A stretch of DNA of 64,000 nt from positions 1,625,001 through 1,689,000 of the forward strand of contig CP078104.1 of the NCBI GenBank assembly GCA_019203745.1, read 5' to 3'. Made by a program: the position numbers and the translations under genes. This DNA comes from Chryseobacterium sp. E1 (GTDB taxonomy: Bacteria; Bacteroidota; Bacteroidia; Flavobacteriales; Weeksellaceae). Position 1 is the stretch's first letter; each line of letters begins with the position of its first letter. The notes under the pieces are model-generated. The model did not search any database. It was not told where the DNA came from and saw only the letters and a program-made list of their open reading frames with translations. Below are positions 52,483 to 62,614 of this stretch, one piece after another.

Positions 52483-52507
52483 TTTCCTACTCTATATGCT
52501 TTTCGGA
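52483..52507 (-). promoter_or_regulatory. Shared upstream box of leader peptide 3
   Basis: On the minus strand TCCGAAAAGC, ATAT, AGAGTAGGAAA, ending 19 bases above the ATG. Identical to the peptide 2 box except for one base in the 4-base gap. Confidence 0.6.
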
Positions 52508-53038
52508 TTTCGCCTATTAAAGTTAATAATTTTCATCTGAAAATATTCATAATAAATTGATTAAAAGATGTTTACTTAATTTCTAAAAATAAGATTTCAC
52601 ATCTGTATAAATAATAGACAAAAATCTATCGGTTTATCGAAGTATATCTTAATGCTATTTTTGTAAGTCTTCAAAAAAATTTCACTTTTGAAAAAATTTA
52701 AAACACTCTGGTTGTGGCACATATATTATTATAATCGAAGATTCTAAAAACACATTAATGATAAGAAATTAAATTGTTGTTATACGAGTTATGATTCTTT
52801 TCAAGCATGATCTGTTGTCAGTTACTGATTGGAAATTGAGAAACTCCAATTTTTGTTAAATCCCTCAAAAGCAAAAATTTAAGTCACAAACAGGCTTCTA
52901 CTCATCATGACATCAATAATCAATTTCCTTAAGACATTGTTTACTTTTTAAATCCTGATTGTTAGAATGTCATTAATATTTAAAATAAGATAATGACTTA
53001 TTAAATTGTATTAATAGCCTAAAATTCTAAATTAAAAT
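52508..53038. other. Gene-free AT-rich region
   Basis: No reading frame with coding character and no clear promoter. It separates the orphan peptide from the three C1q-like genes. Confidence 0.5.
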
Positions 53039-53933
53039 ATGATTAAAAAAAAACACAAATTATTAATACTTCCTTTTGTTTCCTTACCAACACATTTTAT
53101 GCACAAGTAGGTACCGGAACATCTACCCCATTAGGAAGTTTACACGTAGATGGTGCTAAAGACAATCCAGCTTCGGGTACACCAACGCCGGCACAACTTT
53201 CTAATGATTTTATTGTAAATAAAACAACAGGTTTTATTGGAGCAGGAGTTCTTAATCCTCTGGTTCAGTTAGATATGAGATCAGCAGGAAGTGAAAATTC
53301 ACTTGGTTTGGGAACAACCAGCATGCTGGCAGCGGTGGCAGGTGCAGGCGCTACCCGGTATGATGTAAACAATATTCCGGTAGGAGCCAAAATTCAGGTA
53401 TCGGACGGTGCAGTATGGAACAAGGTTTATCTTGCCCCTCAAAAATCTGTTGTTGTGGTTCGTAAAATACTAAGTCAATCAATACCTCCAGCAACTCCTA
53501 CAACTATTATTAACTGGAGTGAGGTACGTGATATGAACAATAGCTTTGATCCAAGCACAGGTGAATTTACAGCTCCCGAAACGGAACTTATACCTTTCTG
53601 TTAACATTCAATTTCACAGGTGCTGTTATTAATGATGGTTCCAGAGTTGAATCCCAGTTTTATAATCCTACTACAGGTATTGTTCTTGCCAGTGTATATA
53701 AAACTTTCGGGCAGTCTATGACAGGTACAGCTGATGATGCCAATTCTACACGTTCAACACAGGCTGGAGGATCAAGTACCGTTACCCTTACTTTAGCTGC
53801 AGGTACCAAGGTTAGTGCCAGATTGTACCAAAACCTTACCTCCGGTGCTATTCCTCTCAGAGTTACCAGTAATTCTTCAGATCCTGCCAACCCGGATGAT
53901 GGATTTAATAATCTAACTATAATAGAACATTAA
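53039..53933 (+). CDS. Secreted C1q-like protein 1 (frame breaks)
   Basis: About 298 residues. Start MIKKKHKLLIL then a signal peptide that ends near FYAQVGTG after repair. The first half has the shared blocks LGSLHVDGAKDN, FIGAGVLNPL and VQLDMRSAGSE; the second half is a jelly roll with FDPSTGEFTAPE and ends NLTIIEH. Breaks near 53077 and 53578. First of three tandem paralogues. Surface-exposed or released structural protein is a guess from the fold. Confidence 0.65.
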
Positions 53934-53943
53934 GATATAGATC

Positions 53944-54792
53944 ATGAAAAAGAAAATCAATATAACTTATAAGCTATGTTCTTCTATTTTATTTTTTCTG
54001 GCTATTAAAGCAACAGCCCAGGTAGGTTTTTTCACCCCTAATCCTGCACAGCCTCTGCATATAGATGCCGGAAAAGATAACGGTTCTAATCCTGATGCTA
54101 CAAAAATATCTAACGATGTTGTTATTACATCACAAGGTCAAGTAGGGGTTGGTATTCTAAATCCTGTTACCAAGGTTGATCTCAGATCTTCGAACGATCA
54201 AGGAATCATTGGTTTGGGCAGCAATACACAAAGCCCTTCTTCAGCAGGTGGAGGTGCAATACGTTATAATACCGGTGGATATTTAGAATATTCTGATGGT
54301 GAGCAATGGATCGCTTTGCCACTCACCCCTCCTACTAAAGCACTGGTAAATGCCAGTAATAGTTCTGCACAAAGTATTCCCAGTGCAACGACAACAACTA
54401 TTACCGGCTGGACAGAAACAGTTGATTTAGGTACCGGTGCCGGTGGAGATTTTGATCCAATCGCCGGAATTTTTAAAGCACCACGTGATGGCTTTTATCT
54501 TGTTTCTTTCAACATTACTCTGGCTAATGGAAATATACCTAAAAATACATTTATAGAAACCGCAATTGAAAGCAGCCAAAGCACAAATAACATTCCTGTA
54601 TTTAAAACAGTAAATTCTTATCCTGCTTTTCAGGCCGGTGCAGTAAGTAATTTTATAAGCGGTAACTGTAATGCTATTTTCAATCTTAAGAAAGATGATA
54701 CAATAAAATTCACGGTGAAACATAATATAGGAAGTGTGCGAAACACTCTAAATGACAGCAAATTGAATAATTTAAGTATCAGTGAATTGTAA
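53944..54792 (+). CDS. Secreted C1q-like protein 2
   Basis: 282 residues, intact frame, the reference for the other two. Signal peptide MKKKINITYKLCSSILFFLA, cleaved near KATAQ. Shared blocks are PLHIDAGKDNGS, GQVGVGILNPVTKVDLRSS, GGGAIRYNTGGYLEYSDGEQ and the C-terminal jelly roll with FKAPRDGFYLVSF, the hallmark of C1q/TNF-like folds (AP-x-x-G-x-Y). It starts 10 bases after the first paralogue. Confidence 0.72.
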   Translation: MKKKINITYKLCSSILFFLAIKATAQVGFFTPNPAQPLHIDAGKDNGSNPDATKISNDVVITSQGQVGVGILNPVTKVDLRSSNDQGIIGLGSNTQSPSSAGGGAIRYNTGGYLEYSDGEQWIALPLTPPTKALVNASNSSAQSIPSATTTTITGWTETVDLGTGAGGDFDPIAGIFKAPRDGFYLVSFNITLANGNIPKNTFIETAIESSQSTNNIPVFKTVNSYPAFQAGAVSNFISGNCNAIFNLKKDDTIKFTVKHNIGSVRNTLNDSKLNNLSISEL

Positions 54793-54801
54793 TACTATAT
54801 A

Positions 54802-55713
54802 ATGATGGAATCAAAGAATAAAATAAAAAGATTGATTAGTATTTTTATTGCTTTATCATTCACAATAAACAACATAAACGCTCAAATAGGGATAGGATTA
54901 CCCAATCCAACCAACCCTGTTGAGATTAAGACGGATGCAGGTAATATTATCATTGATAATTCCGGAAAAATAGGCACATTAGCTGCTAACCCAAAAGTAG
55001 CGCTGGATCTGCGCAACAATGTAAACGGTTCCGTAGCTATAGGAAATACTAACAAAACAGCTGCGCAAGCGGGTGCAGGCGCATTGCGATATGTAGCAAG
55101 CCCTGCGATTGGTGTAAAGGGCTATTTAGAGTTTTCCGACGGTTCAAACTGGGTGAGCTTTTTTTCCTAAAGGGAAACCACGTATCATCGTAATGGCAAG
55201 CAAAACAACTCAGGATACCTATGTATTTGAAAGTGCGACGCCTTCAGAAATAGGAATTAAATCCGGTATCGTTCAAAGAAGGTCTTCTTATTTAACCAAC
55301 TGGACTGAGAAATTAGACTCAGACTCAGGGTACCTACCTCAAATTTCGATCCGGCTACAGGTGAATTTATAGCACCACGTGATGGTGTATATTTTGCAAC
55401 TTTTACTTTTGCATTACAATCCAGCCAGGTCAATACGGGATCTAACAATCAAACTGAAGCAATTTGGGAAGTCAGAAATCCGAGTGGTACCATCACTCAA
55501 AGGATAAAAACAAATAATGGGTATTCTTCTGATACAGGTGCAAGCCCCAATGCCGTACCAGTAGGGTCTGCCTGTACAGTAAGTGTATATTTAAATAAGG
55601 GTGATAAATTAAGGCCTTTTACCTGGATCACAGTAGCATTTGATGGCACAGTCAGCCAGTTTGATACTTCAGGAAGCGGAGCCTATAACTCACTCACAAT
55701 AGTTGAACAGTAA
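54802..55713 (+). CDS. Secreted C1q-like protein 3 (frame breaks)
   Basis: About 304 residues. MMESKNKIKRLISIF then a hydrophobic signal ending NINAQIGIG; shared blocks TDAGNIIIDNSGKIG, AGAGALRYVAS and GYLEFSDGSNW; jelly roll with EFIAPRDGVYFATFTF and the end NSLTIVEQ. Breaks near 55165 and 55327. It starts 9 bases after paralogue 2, and a terminator follows, so the three form one operon. Confidence 0.65.
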
Positions 55714-55744
55714 TTCCGTTTGGATATTTATATGATTTACATAA

Positions 55745-55776
55745 AAAAGCAGCAGTTTATCTAAACTGCTGCTTTT
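55745..55776. terminator. Bidirectional terminator
   Basis: AAAAGCAGCAGTTTA / TAAACTGCTGCTTTT perfect stem between convergent C1q-like and paaZ genes. Confidence 0.9.
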
Positions 55777-55795
55777 GTTTTATATTAAGTTTTAA

Positions 55796-58287
55796 TTAAA
55801 TCAATCCGAACTGCTGGAAATGGTGAGTAAAGTGCTTTTTATGCATCAGTTCCCACATTTCTTTATTCAGTTTTCCGAAGACAAAATTCATATGTTCTGC
55901 CTGTGGATTTTCTTTGTAGTAAACCACAAATCTCTTCAGGTTGTCAATGAATGATTGCTTTGCCACCTCAAAATTCTTATGTACCAACTCAGGTAGGCTA
56001 CCATCTGCCGGTAAGAAAGGTGCTGTAAATTCTTTTGGCATTTTTCTATGATTGTAAAGAGAATCCTGCCATTTTTCCAATTGTTCTTCAGGTGTAAAAC
56101 ACTGATCTGCTTCCGGCTCTCCCAAACTCACCAATACAGCCTGCTCAAGATGCTCTATCATTTGCTGCGGAGACATTTTGCCCCAAAGAGCAGGAGTACT
56201 GTCTGTTAATCCATTGAGTATTTTCTGAACATTTTTTACAGTCAGATCAATGAACGGAGATTGTTTTGCCACTAAAGTTAAGATGGTTGCTACACAAACT
56301 ACCTCATCTCTTTGGTTAACGACCTCAACCAGCCATTTTACGACACCTGAAGGAATATTTCTTCCTTTTACACCTCTGTTGATTTTTTCTTTTGCCGTAA
56401 GATAAACCGTAATGGTATCGCCTGCATATACAGGTTTAAAGAAACTGCACTCTTCAAGTCCGTAATTAGCAATTACAGGTCCTTTTTACCGGAAACAAAT
56501 AATCCTGCAGCTGCTGAAAGGATGAAGTATCCGTGAGCTACTGTTTTATCAAAGATTGTCCCCGTTAAGCTTGTAGCATCGGTATGGGCGTAGAAATGAT
56601 CCCATGAAACATTGGAAAAGTTTACGATGTCTGCATCAGTAACGGTTCTTCCTGCTGTTTCTAAAGAATCTCCTACTTCTACTTCCTCAAAATATTTCTG
56701 GAAAGGATGTTTATCTGAGAACTTCTTCTCTGCTCCCTGCTGATAAATTTTAGTAATCGCTTTCAATACATCCGGAGATCCCTGAATGGCTGTTTTCTGT
56801 AAAAAGAAATGCAGACCGCTTAATCCGCCCATTTCTTCTCCACCTCCTGCTCTTCCAGGCCCCCATGCATCAATGTCGGAAGTGGTGAACCATGGCCTGT
56901 ACTTTCTTTCGCATTATCTCTGTTCAGAACAAAAATTCTTCCATGTTGAGAAGCCATTTTCCATGAAGTTTCTGCAATAAAATCTTCATCATGAGAGATG
57001 ATAGATCCTACCAAACTTCCTTTTCCTCTTTTTGCCAATGCAGCAGCTTCTTCAGCATCTTTATACGGCATAAGGGTTGATACCGGCCCAAAAGCTTCTA
57101 CATCATGGGAGATATTTTTTTCAAAAGGTTTATCATTCAGGAACAACTTCGGACTCATAAATGCACCGTTTTCGTAATCTGCATCTACCAGTTCGTGTTT
57201 TCCGTCATACACAAGCTCTGTTTCGGACTTTAAAATATTGACTTTTCTCAGTACTTCTTCATACTGCTGCCTTCCTACTAAAGATCCCATTCTTGTTTCT
57301 CTGCTTAGCGGATTTCCGATTTTCGTCTGGTCTAAAGCTTTAGATAAAGCATTCTGAACATCCCCAATTAAATGCTCAGGCACTATAATTCTTCTGATGG
57401 CCGTACATTTCTGTCCCGCTTTTGTCGTCATTTCGTTACGAACTTCTTTGATGAATAAGTCAAATTCAGGAGTTCCCGGCTTTGCTTCCAATCCTAAAAT
57501 AGAACAGTTCAACGAGTCTGCTTCCATATTGAAACGAACAGCATTGCCTGCAACAGACGGAAGGGATTTTAATTTTCTACCTGTATGGGCTGAACCTGTA
57601 AACAATACGGAATCTCCATCCTGAACATAGTCCAGAATATTTCCAGGCTCTCCGCATACTAACTGAACAGCACCTTCCGGCAATACCCCGCTTTCAATCA
57701 TATCCTGAAATACGGCATTGGTAAGATAAGACCCAAAAGGTGACGGTTTAACAATAGACGGAACACCTGCCAACAATGATGTGGATAATTTTTCCAGCAT
57801 TCCCCAAACCGGGAAGTTATAGGCATTGATCTGTACAGAAACCCCTTCACTAGGCGTTAGGATATGAGTCCCGAGGTGAGTTCCATTGGCAGAAATTTTC
57901 TGTGTATCTCCATCTACCCAGAACGGTGTATTGGGAAGCATTCTCTTCGCCAATCCCGAATAGGTAAAGAATGTACCGAAACCTCCTTCGATATCTACCC
58001 ACGAATCTACATGTGTAGCCCCTGTTTTATATGATAACTCGTAATATTTTTTCTTTCTTTCCAACAGATAAAGTGCTACTTTTTCAACATTTCCCCACGG
58101 TCGTAGAAAGTCATTGAAGAAAGATTTTTGTATCCTACTGTTCTTCCGTAGTCAAGAGCCTGTTCAAAATTAAGTCCTTCCGTATCAGAAACAGCTACCT
58201 GTTCTCCAGTAACAGCATTGTATAAAGGAACTCCGTTTCCTGTTCCTTCTACCCATTGGCCGTAGATATAGTTTTCAGTTTTTCCAT
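55796..58287 (-). CDS. paaZ: Phenylacetate degradation protein PaaZ with C-terminal DUF1569 fusion (frame breaks)
   Basis: A bifunctional enzyme that opens the oxepin-CoA ring and oxidises the aldehyde formed. The reconstructed protein is about 830 residues against about 680 in E. coli. Residues 1-520 are an aldehyde dehydrogenase with the catalytic cysteine in AGQKCTAIRR; 530-670 a MaoC-like hydratase with VNFSNVSWDHFYAHTD; and the last 155 a DUF1569/DinB-like helical domain (PQQMIEHLEQAV; KKHFTHHFQQFG). After one A is added near 56487, the MaoC part reads without a stop into DUF1569 (VATILTLVAKQSPF), so this is a true fusion and not two genes. Other breaks lie near 56860, 58085 and 58250. 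Start MEKTENYIYGQW at 58287. Confidence 0.88.
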
Positions 58288-58307
58288 TTTCTTTTTATTG
58301 TTTACAG

Positions 58308-58340
58308 AAACCTAACAGGTTTTAAAAACCTGTTAGGTTT
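58308..58340. repeat. REP-like hairpin, left copy
   Basis: Perfect inverted repeat with arms AAACCTAACAGGTTT / AAACCTGTTAGGTTT and a 3-base loop, 19 bases downstream of the transposase stop on the minus strand. Confidence 0.8.
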
Positions 58341-58359
58341 AGCATATATTTTTAAAATA

Positions 58360-58937
58360 TTATTCTAAGTTTAGAAAATCGTATTCCACATTAGATCTGT
58401 GATAAGCAGTAAAGTTCTCTAATGTATCAAAATACTGCATAATTTCTGATCTATAAATTTTACTTGTCTTATTCAGATTCATATATGAGTGATATGAAGT
58501 ATGTTTCCAATCTGCAATCTGATTGACAAAACCATGATTAATGGGATTGTTATGAATATAATGCAGTACTTTGATTAAGTATTTTTCGTCCTGAACTTTT
58601 TCCTTTTTACAGTATTCAGAAAAAGAGCTCCTTTTCTATTATATACTTTATTGAACGCTTTAGAGTAAGCATTAAGGCAGTTACTAAAGTTTTTCATTAG
58701 AAAATGATGTTCACCTTCTATTTCTATCCCTTTAAAGCTTTTAAATCTTACAAGGAGATGAAAATGATTGGGTATTAGACAATAAGCATAAATATCAGCG
58801 ACAGGAAGGATATATTTTTCTAATTTTTCCAGAAAATATTGATAATTTGAAGTTTCACGAAAAATCATTTCTTTCCCATTGCCATGAGAAAAAATGTGGT
58901 AAGTGCCCTCAAATTCAAAATTTTCTGTATTAATCAT
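58360..58937 (-). CDS. REP-associated tyrosine transposase (RAYT) (frame break)
   Basis: A Y1/HUH transposase of the TnpA-REP group, about 192 residues. The metal-binding HUH motif is PNHFHLLV; the family-typical opening is GTYHIFSHGNG; and the catalytic tyrosine lies in NAYSKAFNKVYNRKG. After repair near 58600 the chain runs on through VLHYIHNNPINHGFV, another hallmark, to the stop at 58360. It is flanked by two equal hairpins (58308-58340 and 58962-58994), the likely substrates. Such genes usually move or multiply short repeats rather than themselves. It lies between paaZ and paaY. Confidence 0.88.
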
Positions 58938-58961
58938 TCAATTTTAATCTGACTTTTATTA

Positions 58962-58994
58962 AAACCTAACAGGTTTCAGAAACCTGTTAGGTTT
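58962..58994. repeat. REP-like hairpin, right copy
   Basis: Arms identical to the left copy (AAACCTAACAGGTTT / AAACCTGTTAGGTTT) with a different 3-base loop (CAG). Confidence 0.8.
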
Positions 58995-59009
58995 AGGTTG
59001 TTATTATAT

Positions 59010-59602
59010 TTACTTCACATCGTCCCAGATGCTGTAATCAACAATCTTGGTTGGGGTCTGCTGAACATATTCAGTAAAAGGTTCGCAAGGCAGAATAGCT
59101 TCTTTGCCTTCTCTTGCCAGTTCCTGGTACAGCTTTGTTCCTTCTGTTTTCCAGTGGATCATTTCGTCAGAAACGTCACGGATAATCTTAGCCGGACTTC
59201 CTACGATCAGTTTTCTGGGTTCACATCTGAAGTTAGCAGGGACAAAAGCCAAAGCACCGACAATGCTTTCATCTCCGATATAAGCTTTATCCATCACCAC
59301 AGAATTCATTCCGATTAGACAGTTTTTTCCGATATGTCCGGAATGGATAATGGCTCCGTGCCCAATATGTGCGGATTCTTCCAGTATGGTTTCTATATTC
59401 GGGAAAACATGAAGGGTACAGTTTTCCTGGACATTGGCTCCGTCTTTAATGATAATTTTCCCCAGTCACCACGAATGACTGCATTAGGTCCGATATATAC
59501 TTCTTCACCAATTTCCACATTCCCAATGATAACTGCCTGCGGATGAATATAAGCAGAAGGTTTTATGATGGGACGGATTCCGTGGTACGAATAGATGTTC
59601 AT
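59010..59602 (-). CDS. paaY: Phenylacetate cluster hexapeptide-repeat protein PaaY (frame break)
   Basis: A left-handed beta-helix protein of about 198 residues, gamma carbonic anhydrase/thioesterase type, which in the paa pathway hydrolyses blocked CoA adducts. Hexapeptide repeats run from YIHPQAVIIGNVEIGEEVYI through HIGKNCLIGMNSVVMDKAYI. The end FTEYVQQTPTKIVDYSIWDD is normal for PaaY. A break near 59460 is repaired by one base (KIIIKDGANVQENC). Confidence 0.82.
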
Positions 59603-59610
59603 ATTTTTTT

Positions 59611-59715
59611 ATTTGAAAATTTGAGAATAGGATAATTTGAAAGTGAATTTAAAAGATTGCCGTAATTCCGGTAAAATTTTAGTTCGGAATTTTCAAATTA
59701 CCTCATTTTCAAATT
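59611..59715. repeat. Intergenic inverted repeat 1
   Basis: The left arm (ATTTGAAAATTTGAGAATAG, then GATAATTTGAAA) is matched by the reverse complement of the right arm, AATTTGAAAATGAGGTAATT. It fills nearly the whole gap between the thiolase and paaY. Confidence 0.7.
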
Positions 59716-59717
59716 GA

Positions 59718-60921
59718 TTATACTTTTTCAATTACCATTGCATATCCCTGCCCTACCCCAATACAAAGTGTACACAAGGCATATTTCTTATTCTGTTTCT
59801 GAAGTTCCATTGCAGCAGAACCGATAATTCTGGCTCCGGAAACTCCCAGTGGATGGCCAATAGCAATGGCTCCTCCGTTCGGATTTATTCTTGAATCGTC
59901 ATCTTTTAATCCTAAGGTTCTTGTTACGGCTAAAGCCTGAGCTGCAAATGCTTCATTCAACTCAATGATATCCATATCTTCTAAGGAAAGATCCAGTCTT
60001 TTAAGCAGTTTTTGTGTTGCTTCTACCGGTCCTATTCCCATAATTCTCGGTTCCACACCTGCTACAGATGAACCTAAAATCTTAGCTTTTGGTTTTAAGC
60101 CGTATTTTTTACAGCTTCTTCACTTGCCAGAATAAGAGCTGCGGCACCATCATTCATTCCTGAAGCATTCCCTGCCGTTACGGTTCCTTCTTTTCTGAAA
60201 GCCGGACGAAGCTTTCCTAAGCCTTCCATAGAAGAGCCAGGTTTGATAAATTCATCTTTTTCAAAAATAACAGGATCTCCTTTTCTCTGTGGAATTTCAA
60301 CTTTTACAATTTCTTCAGCTAATCTTCCGCTTTCCTGAGCCTTTGTAGCTTTCTGCTGTGACCATAGTGCAAATCTGTCCTGATCTTCTCTGCTGATCTG
60401 GTGGATATCTGCAAGGTTTTCGGCAGTTTCACCCATTCCGTCAACGCCATACATTTCTTTCATCTTAGGATTGATAAAACGCCATCCGAAGGTAGTATCA
60501 AATAGCTGGCTGTCTCTTCCGAAAGCAGCAGTGGGCTTTGACATTACATAGGGTGAACGGGTCATATGCTCTACGCCACCTGCAATATAAATTTCACCTT
60601 CCCCGGCAGCAATGGAACGGAATGCATTCGCTACGGCAGACATTCCTGAAGCACAAAGTCTGTTGACTGTTTCGCCTCCGATTTTATAAGGAAGACCTGC
60701 CAATAAAAGTCCCATTCTTGCAACGTTTCTGTTGTCTTCTCCAGCCTGATTGGCACAACCGAAAATAACGTCTTCAATTTCTTCAACAGGTATTTCCGGG
60801 TTTCTTGCAACCACTTCTTTGATCACAATAGCAGCCAGATCATCTGCTCTTACTTCTGATAATCCTCCTGTAGTTTTGAAACGGGAGTTCTTACGTAATC
60901 TATGATGTATACGTTGTTCAT
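59718..60921 (-). CDS. paaJ: Acyl-CoA thiolase, 3-oxoadipyl-CoA type (frame breaks)
   Basis: The last step of the phenylacetate pathway: CoA-dependent cleavage of 3-oxoadipyl-CoA to succinyl-CoA and acetyl-CoA. It has about 401 residues, full length. Acyl-accepting cysteine in [10 protein letters not shown], histidine in IGHPLGVSG and second cysteine in TLCIGVGQG. Start [13 protein letters not shown] at 60921. Breaks near 60850 and 60105 each fall in a homopolymer. paaJ and pcaF products cannot be told apart by sequence alone; the neighbours favour paaJ. Confidence 0.85.
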
Positions 60922-60928
60922 AATTTTG

Positions 60929-60961
60929 ATTTGAAAATTTGATAATGGGATAATTTGAAAT
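60929..60961. repeat. Intergenic repeat, single arm
   Basis: GATTTGAAAATTTGATAATG then GGATAATTTGAAA, the same unit as the left arm of the repeats at 59611 and 63751, again directly upstream of a paa start codon; a matching right arm is not obvious. Confidence 0.55.
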
Positions 60962-61042
60962 TATTTCATTAGCTCAATTGTTATTAACCTTATTTATTTT
61001 TTAATGATAATACTCTGTTTTTCATTATTGGGTTTAATTTTA

Positions 61043-61758
61043 TCAGTGTCGATGACGCTTGTCTTCTTTGATTTCTATCTTACCGTTTTTGACATCATCC
61101 AAAGTATATATTTTATACACAAAATCTTTCCGTAAATATCTTTGGCATATTCTTCCACTGTCTTGGTAAAGCCAGCTTCTTTCCTTATTTTATTCACATT
61201 TTCCGGGTCTTTAATCGGCCAGATATATTCTGTTTTGTAATCTTTTCCGTTTTCATTCCAAAAGCTTCCATAGCCCTGGGTACCATAAATCTGCTCTTTT
61301 CCCTGATCCATAAGGTATCTGTCTTCCATTGTTGCCACCTGTCTGAACGGAATTTCATTCTTTTTACCCGCTTCTTTAATCAAAGGAAGATACTTCCCTA
61401 TTTTCTTTGAATGCTGTATAACAAACCAGACCGTCTTATTTTCAGGCTCTCCTACCATTGTTTTTCCCGGGTAGCCATATTCTGCAATGATCTTTTCCAC
61501 TCTGGTCATGTTGGCACTGTCTTTTCTACCGCTAATGCCCATGTCATCTTGGTGGTATCAACCCCTTTTTGAAAAGTTCATTTTTAATCTCAGATTTCTT
61601 TTTGCTGAAATTGAGTTATCAAAATATTCCCGATAGATCTGATCCCAATAATAAATATCCTTCAATTCTTTCTTCAGTATTTCATTGAGTTTCTCCTGCT
61701 GAGCACTCATCAAAAATGAAGATAATCCTAAAAAAAAAAGTAAAAATATTTTTTTCAT
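61043..61758 (-). CDS. Secreted DUF6624 protein (frame breaks)
   Basis: About 239 residues. Signal peptide MKKIFLLFFLGLSSFLMSAQ. Conserved blocks of the DUF6624 family are IIAEYGYPGKTMVG, WFVIQHSKK, FRQVATMEDRYLMDQG and IYGTQGYGSFW. Breaks near 61563 and 61115 split it; the repaired end is EDKRHRH. The family has no assigned function. It sits within the paa cluster but need not belong to the pathway. Confidence 0.7.
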
Positions 61759-61813
61759 GATAATCGTTTTTAATGGGAATATGAGTTTTTTACAATATTG
61801 ATCCTGGGGCTGA

Positions 61814-62236
61814 CTAAAGTTCTGTTACTTTTTTTCCTATTTTATAAACTGTCCCTACAAATTTTGCAATCAACTCATTATTCTGATTGGTTATTTTAAT
61901 GTCATAAACGGCTGTTTTTCTGGTATCATTCACCAAAATACTTTCTGCCCTGAAGATATCTCCTTCTTTTCCCGCTTTGGTAAAATTTATGATACAGTTC
62001 AACGCAACTGCTGCATTTCCGGTATTGTTGGACGAAAATGCCAGTGCGGAATCGGCAAAGGCAAATGTAACACCACCATGTACTGTTTTAAGCCCATTAA
62101 TCATATCTTTCCTGATGGGCATTTCTATTAAGCAATAATTTTCTTTTACTTCAATCAGTCTGATATTCATCCACTGGGAAAAATAGTCCTGATTGAGCAT
62201 ATAATCTGCTACCTGTCTTGGGTTCATTTCTGTCAT
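61814..62236 (-). CDS. paaI: Phenylacetyl-CoA thioesterase PaaI
   Basis: A hotdog-fold thioesterase of 140 residues that releases CoA from ring-hydroxylated or stalled intermediates. The catalytic loop is VHGGVTFAFADSALAFSS, with ALNCIINFTKAGKEGD after it. The frame is intact. Its start overlaps the preceding gene's stop by ATGA (62233-62236), which points to coupled translation. Confidence 0.9.
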   Translation of the reverse strand: MTEMNPRQVADYMLNQDYFSQWMNIRLIEVKENYCLIEMPIRKDMINGLKTVHGGVTFAFADSALAFSSNNTGNAAVALNCIINFTKAGKEGDIFRAESILVNDTRKTAVYDIKITNQNNELIAKFVGTVYKIGKKVTEL

Positions 62237-62541
62237 AGGTTTGTTATTTCTTCATACAGCTCATCTGATAATCTGTCGTAAACACTCATTGTTTTCCCCA
62301 GAATGATCTGCTCATATGAAAGAGCTTTTGAATCTGATGAATTTTCTGTAGGGTAGGAAGCCTCTAAATCAATTCCATTTTCCTGAGCTAACCTTTTGAT
62401 CGTCTCTTTATATTTTTCGTTAAACTTCCCCAATAATTCAAGCCTTTCCTGCTCATCAACAGAATAGGCTTCCTGAGCTAAATACTGTTTTTCTATCAAA
62501 AGCCTAGTTTCGAGCTCAGCCCTGAATTCATCTATATTCAT
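62233..62541 (-). CDS. Hypothetical protein of the paa cluster
   Basis: 102 residues from the ATG at 62541 (MNIDEFRAELETRL), three codons inside the open frame. Highly charged and helical (EKQYLAQEAYSVDEQERLEL, YKETIKRLAQENG). I do not recognise it. It shares the ATGA overlap with paaI, and a partner role in the pathway is only suggested by that. Confidence 0.6.
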   Translation of the reverse strand: MNIDEFRAELETRLLIEKQYLAQEAYSVDEQERLELLGKFNEKYKETIKRLAQENGIDLEASYPTENSSDSKALSYEQIILGKTMSVYDRLSDELYEEITNL

Positions 62542-62614
62542 TTTTCTCAATGTAACGGTTTACCAATATATCAGTTTATCAATGAAATATTTCGGCATAC
62601 TGGTAAAATTCTTT

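Noticed and set aside
55796-56272. DUF1569 as a separate gene starting with GTG at 56272
   Set aside because: The frame is open upstream into the MaoC domain with conserved sequence, and there is no stop or promoter between them once the A5 run near 56487 is repaired.
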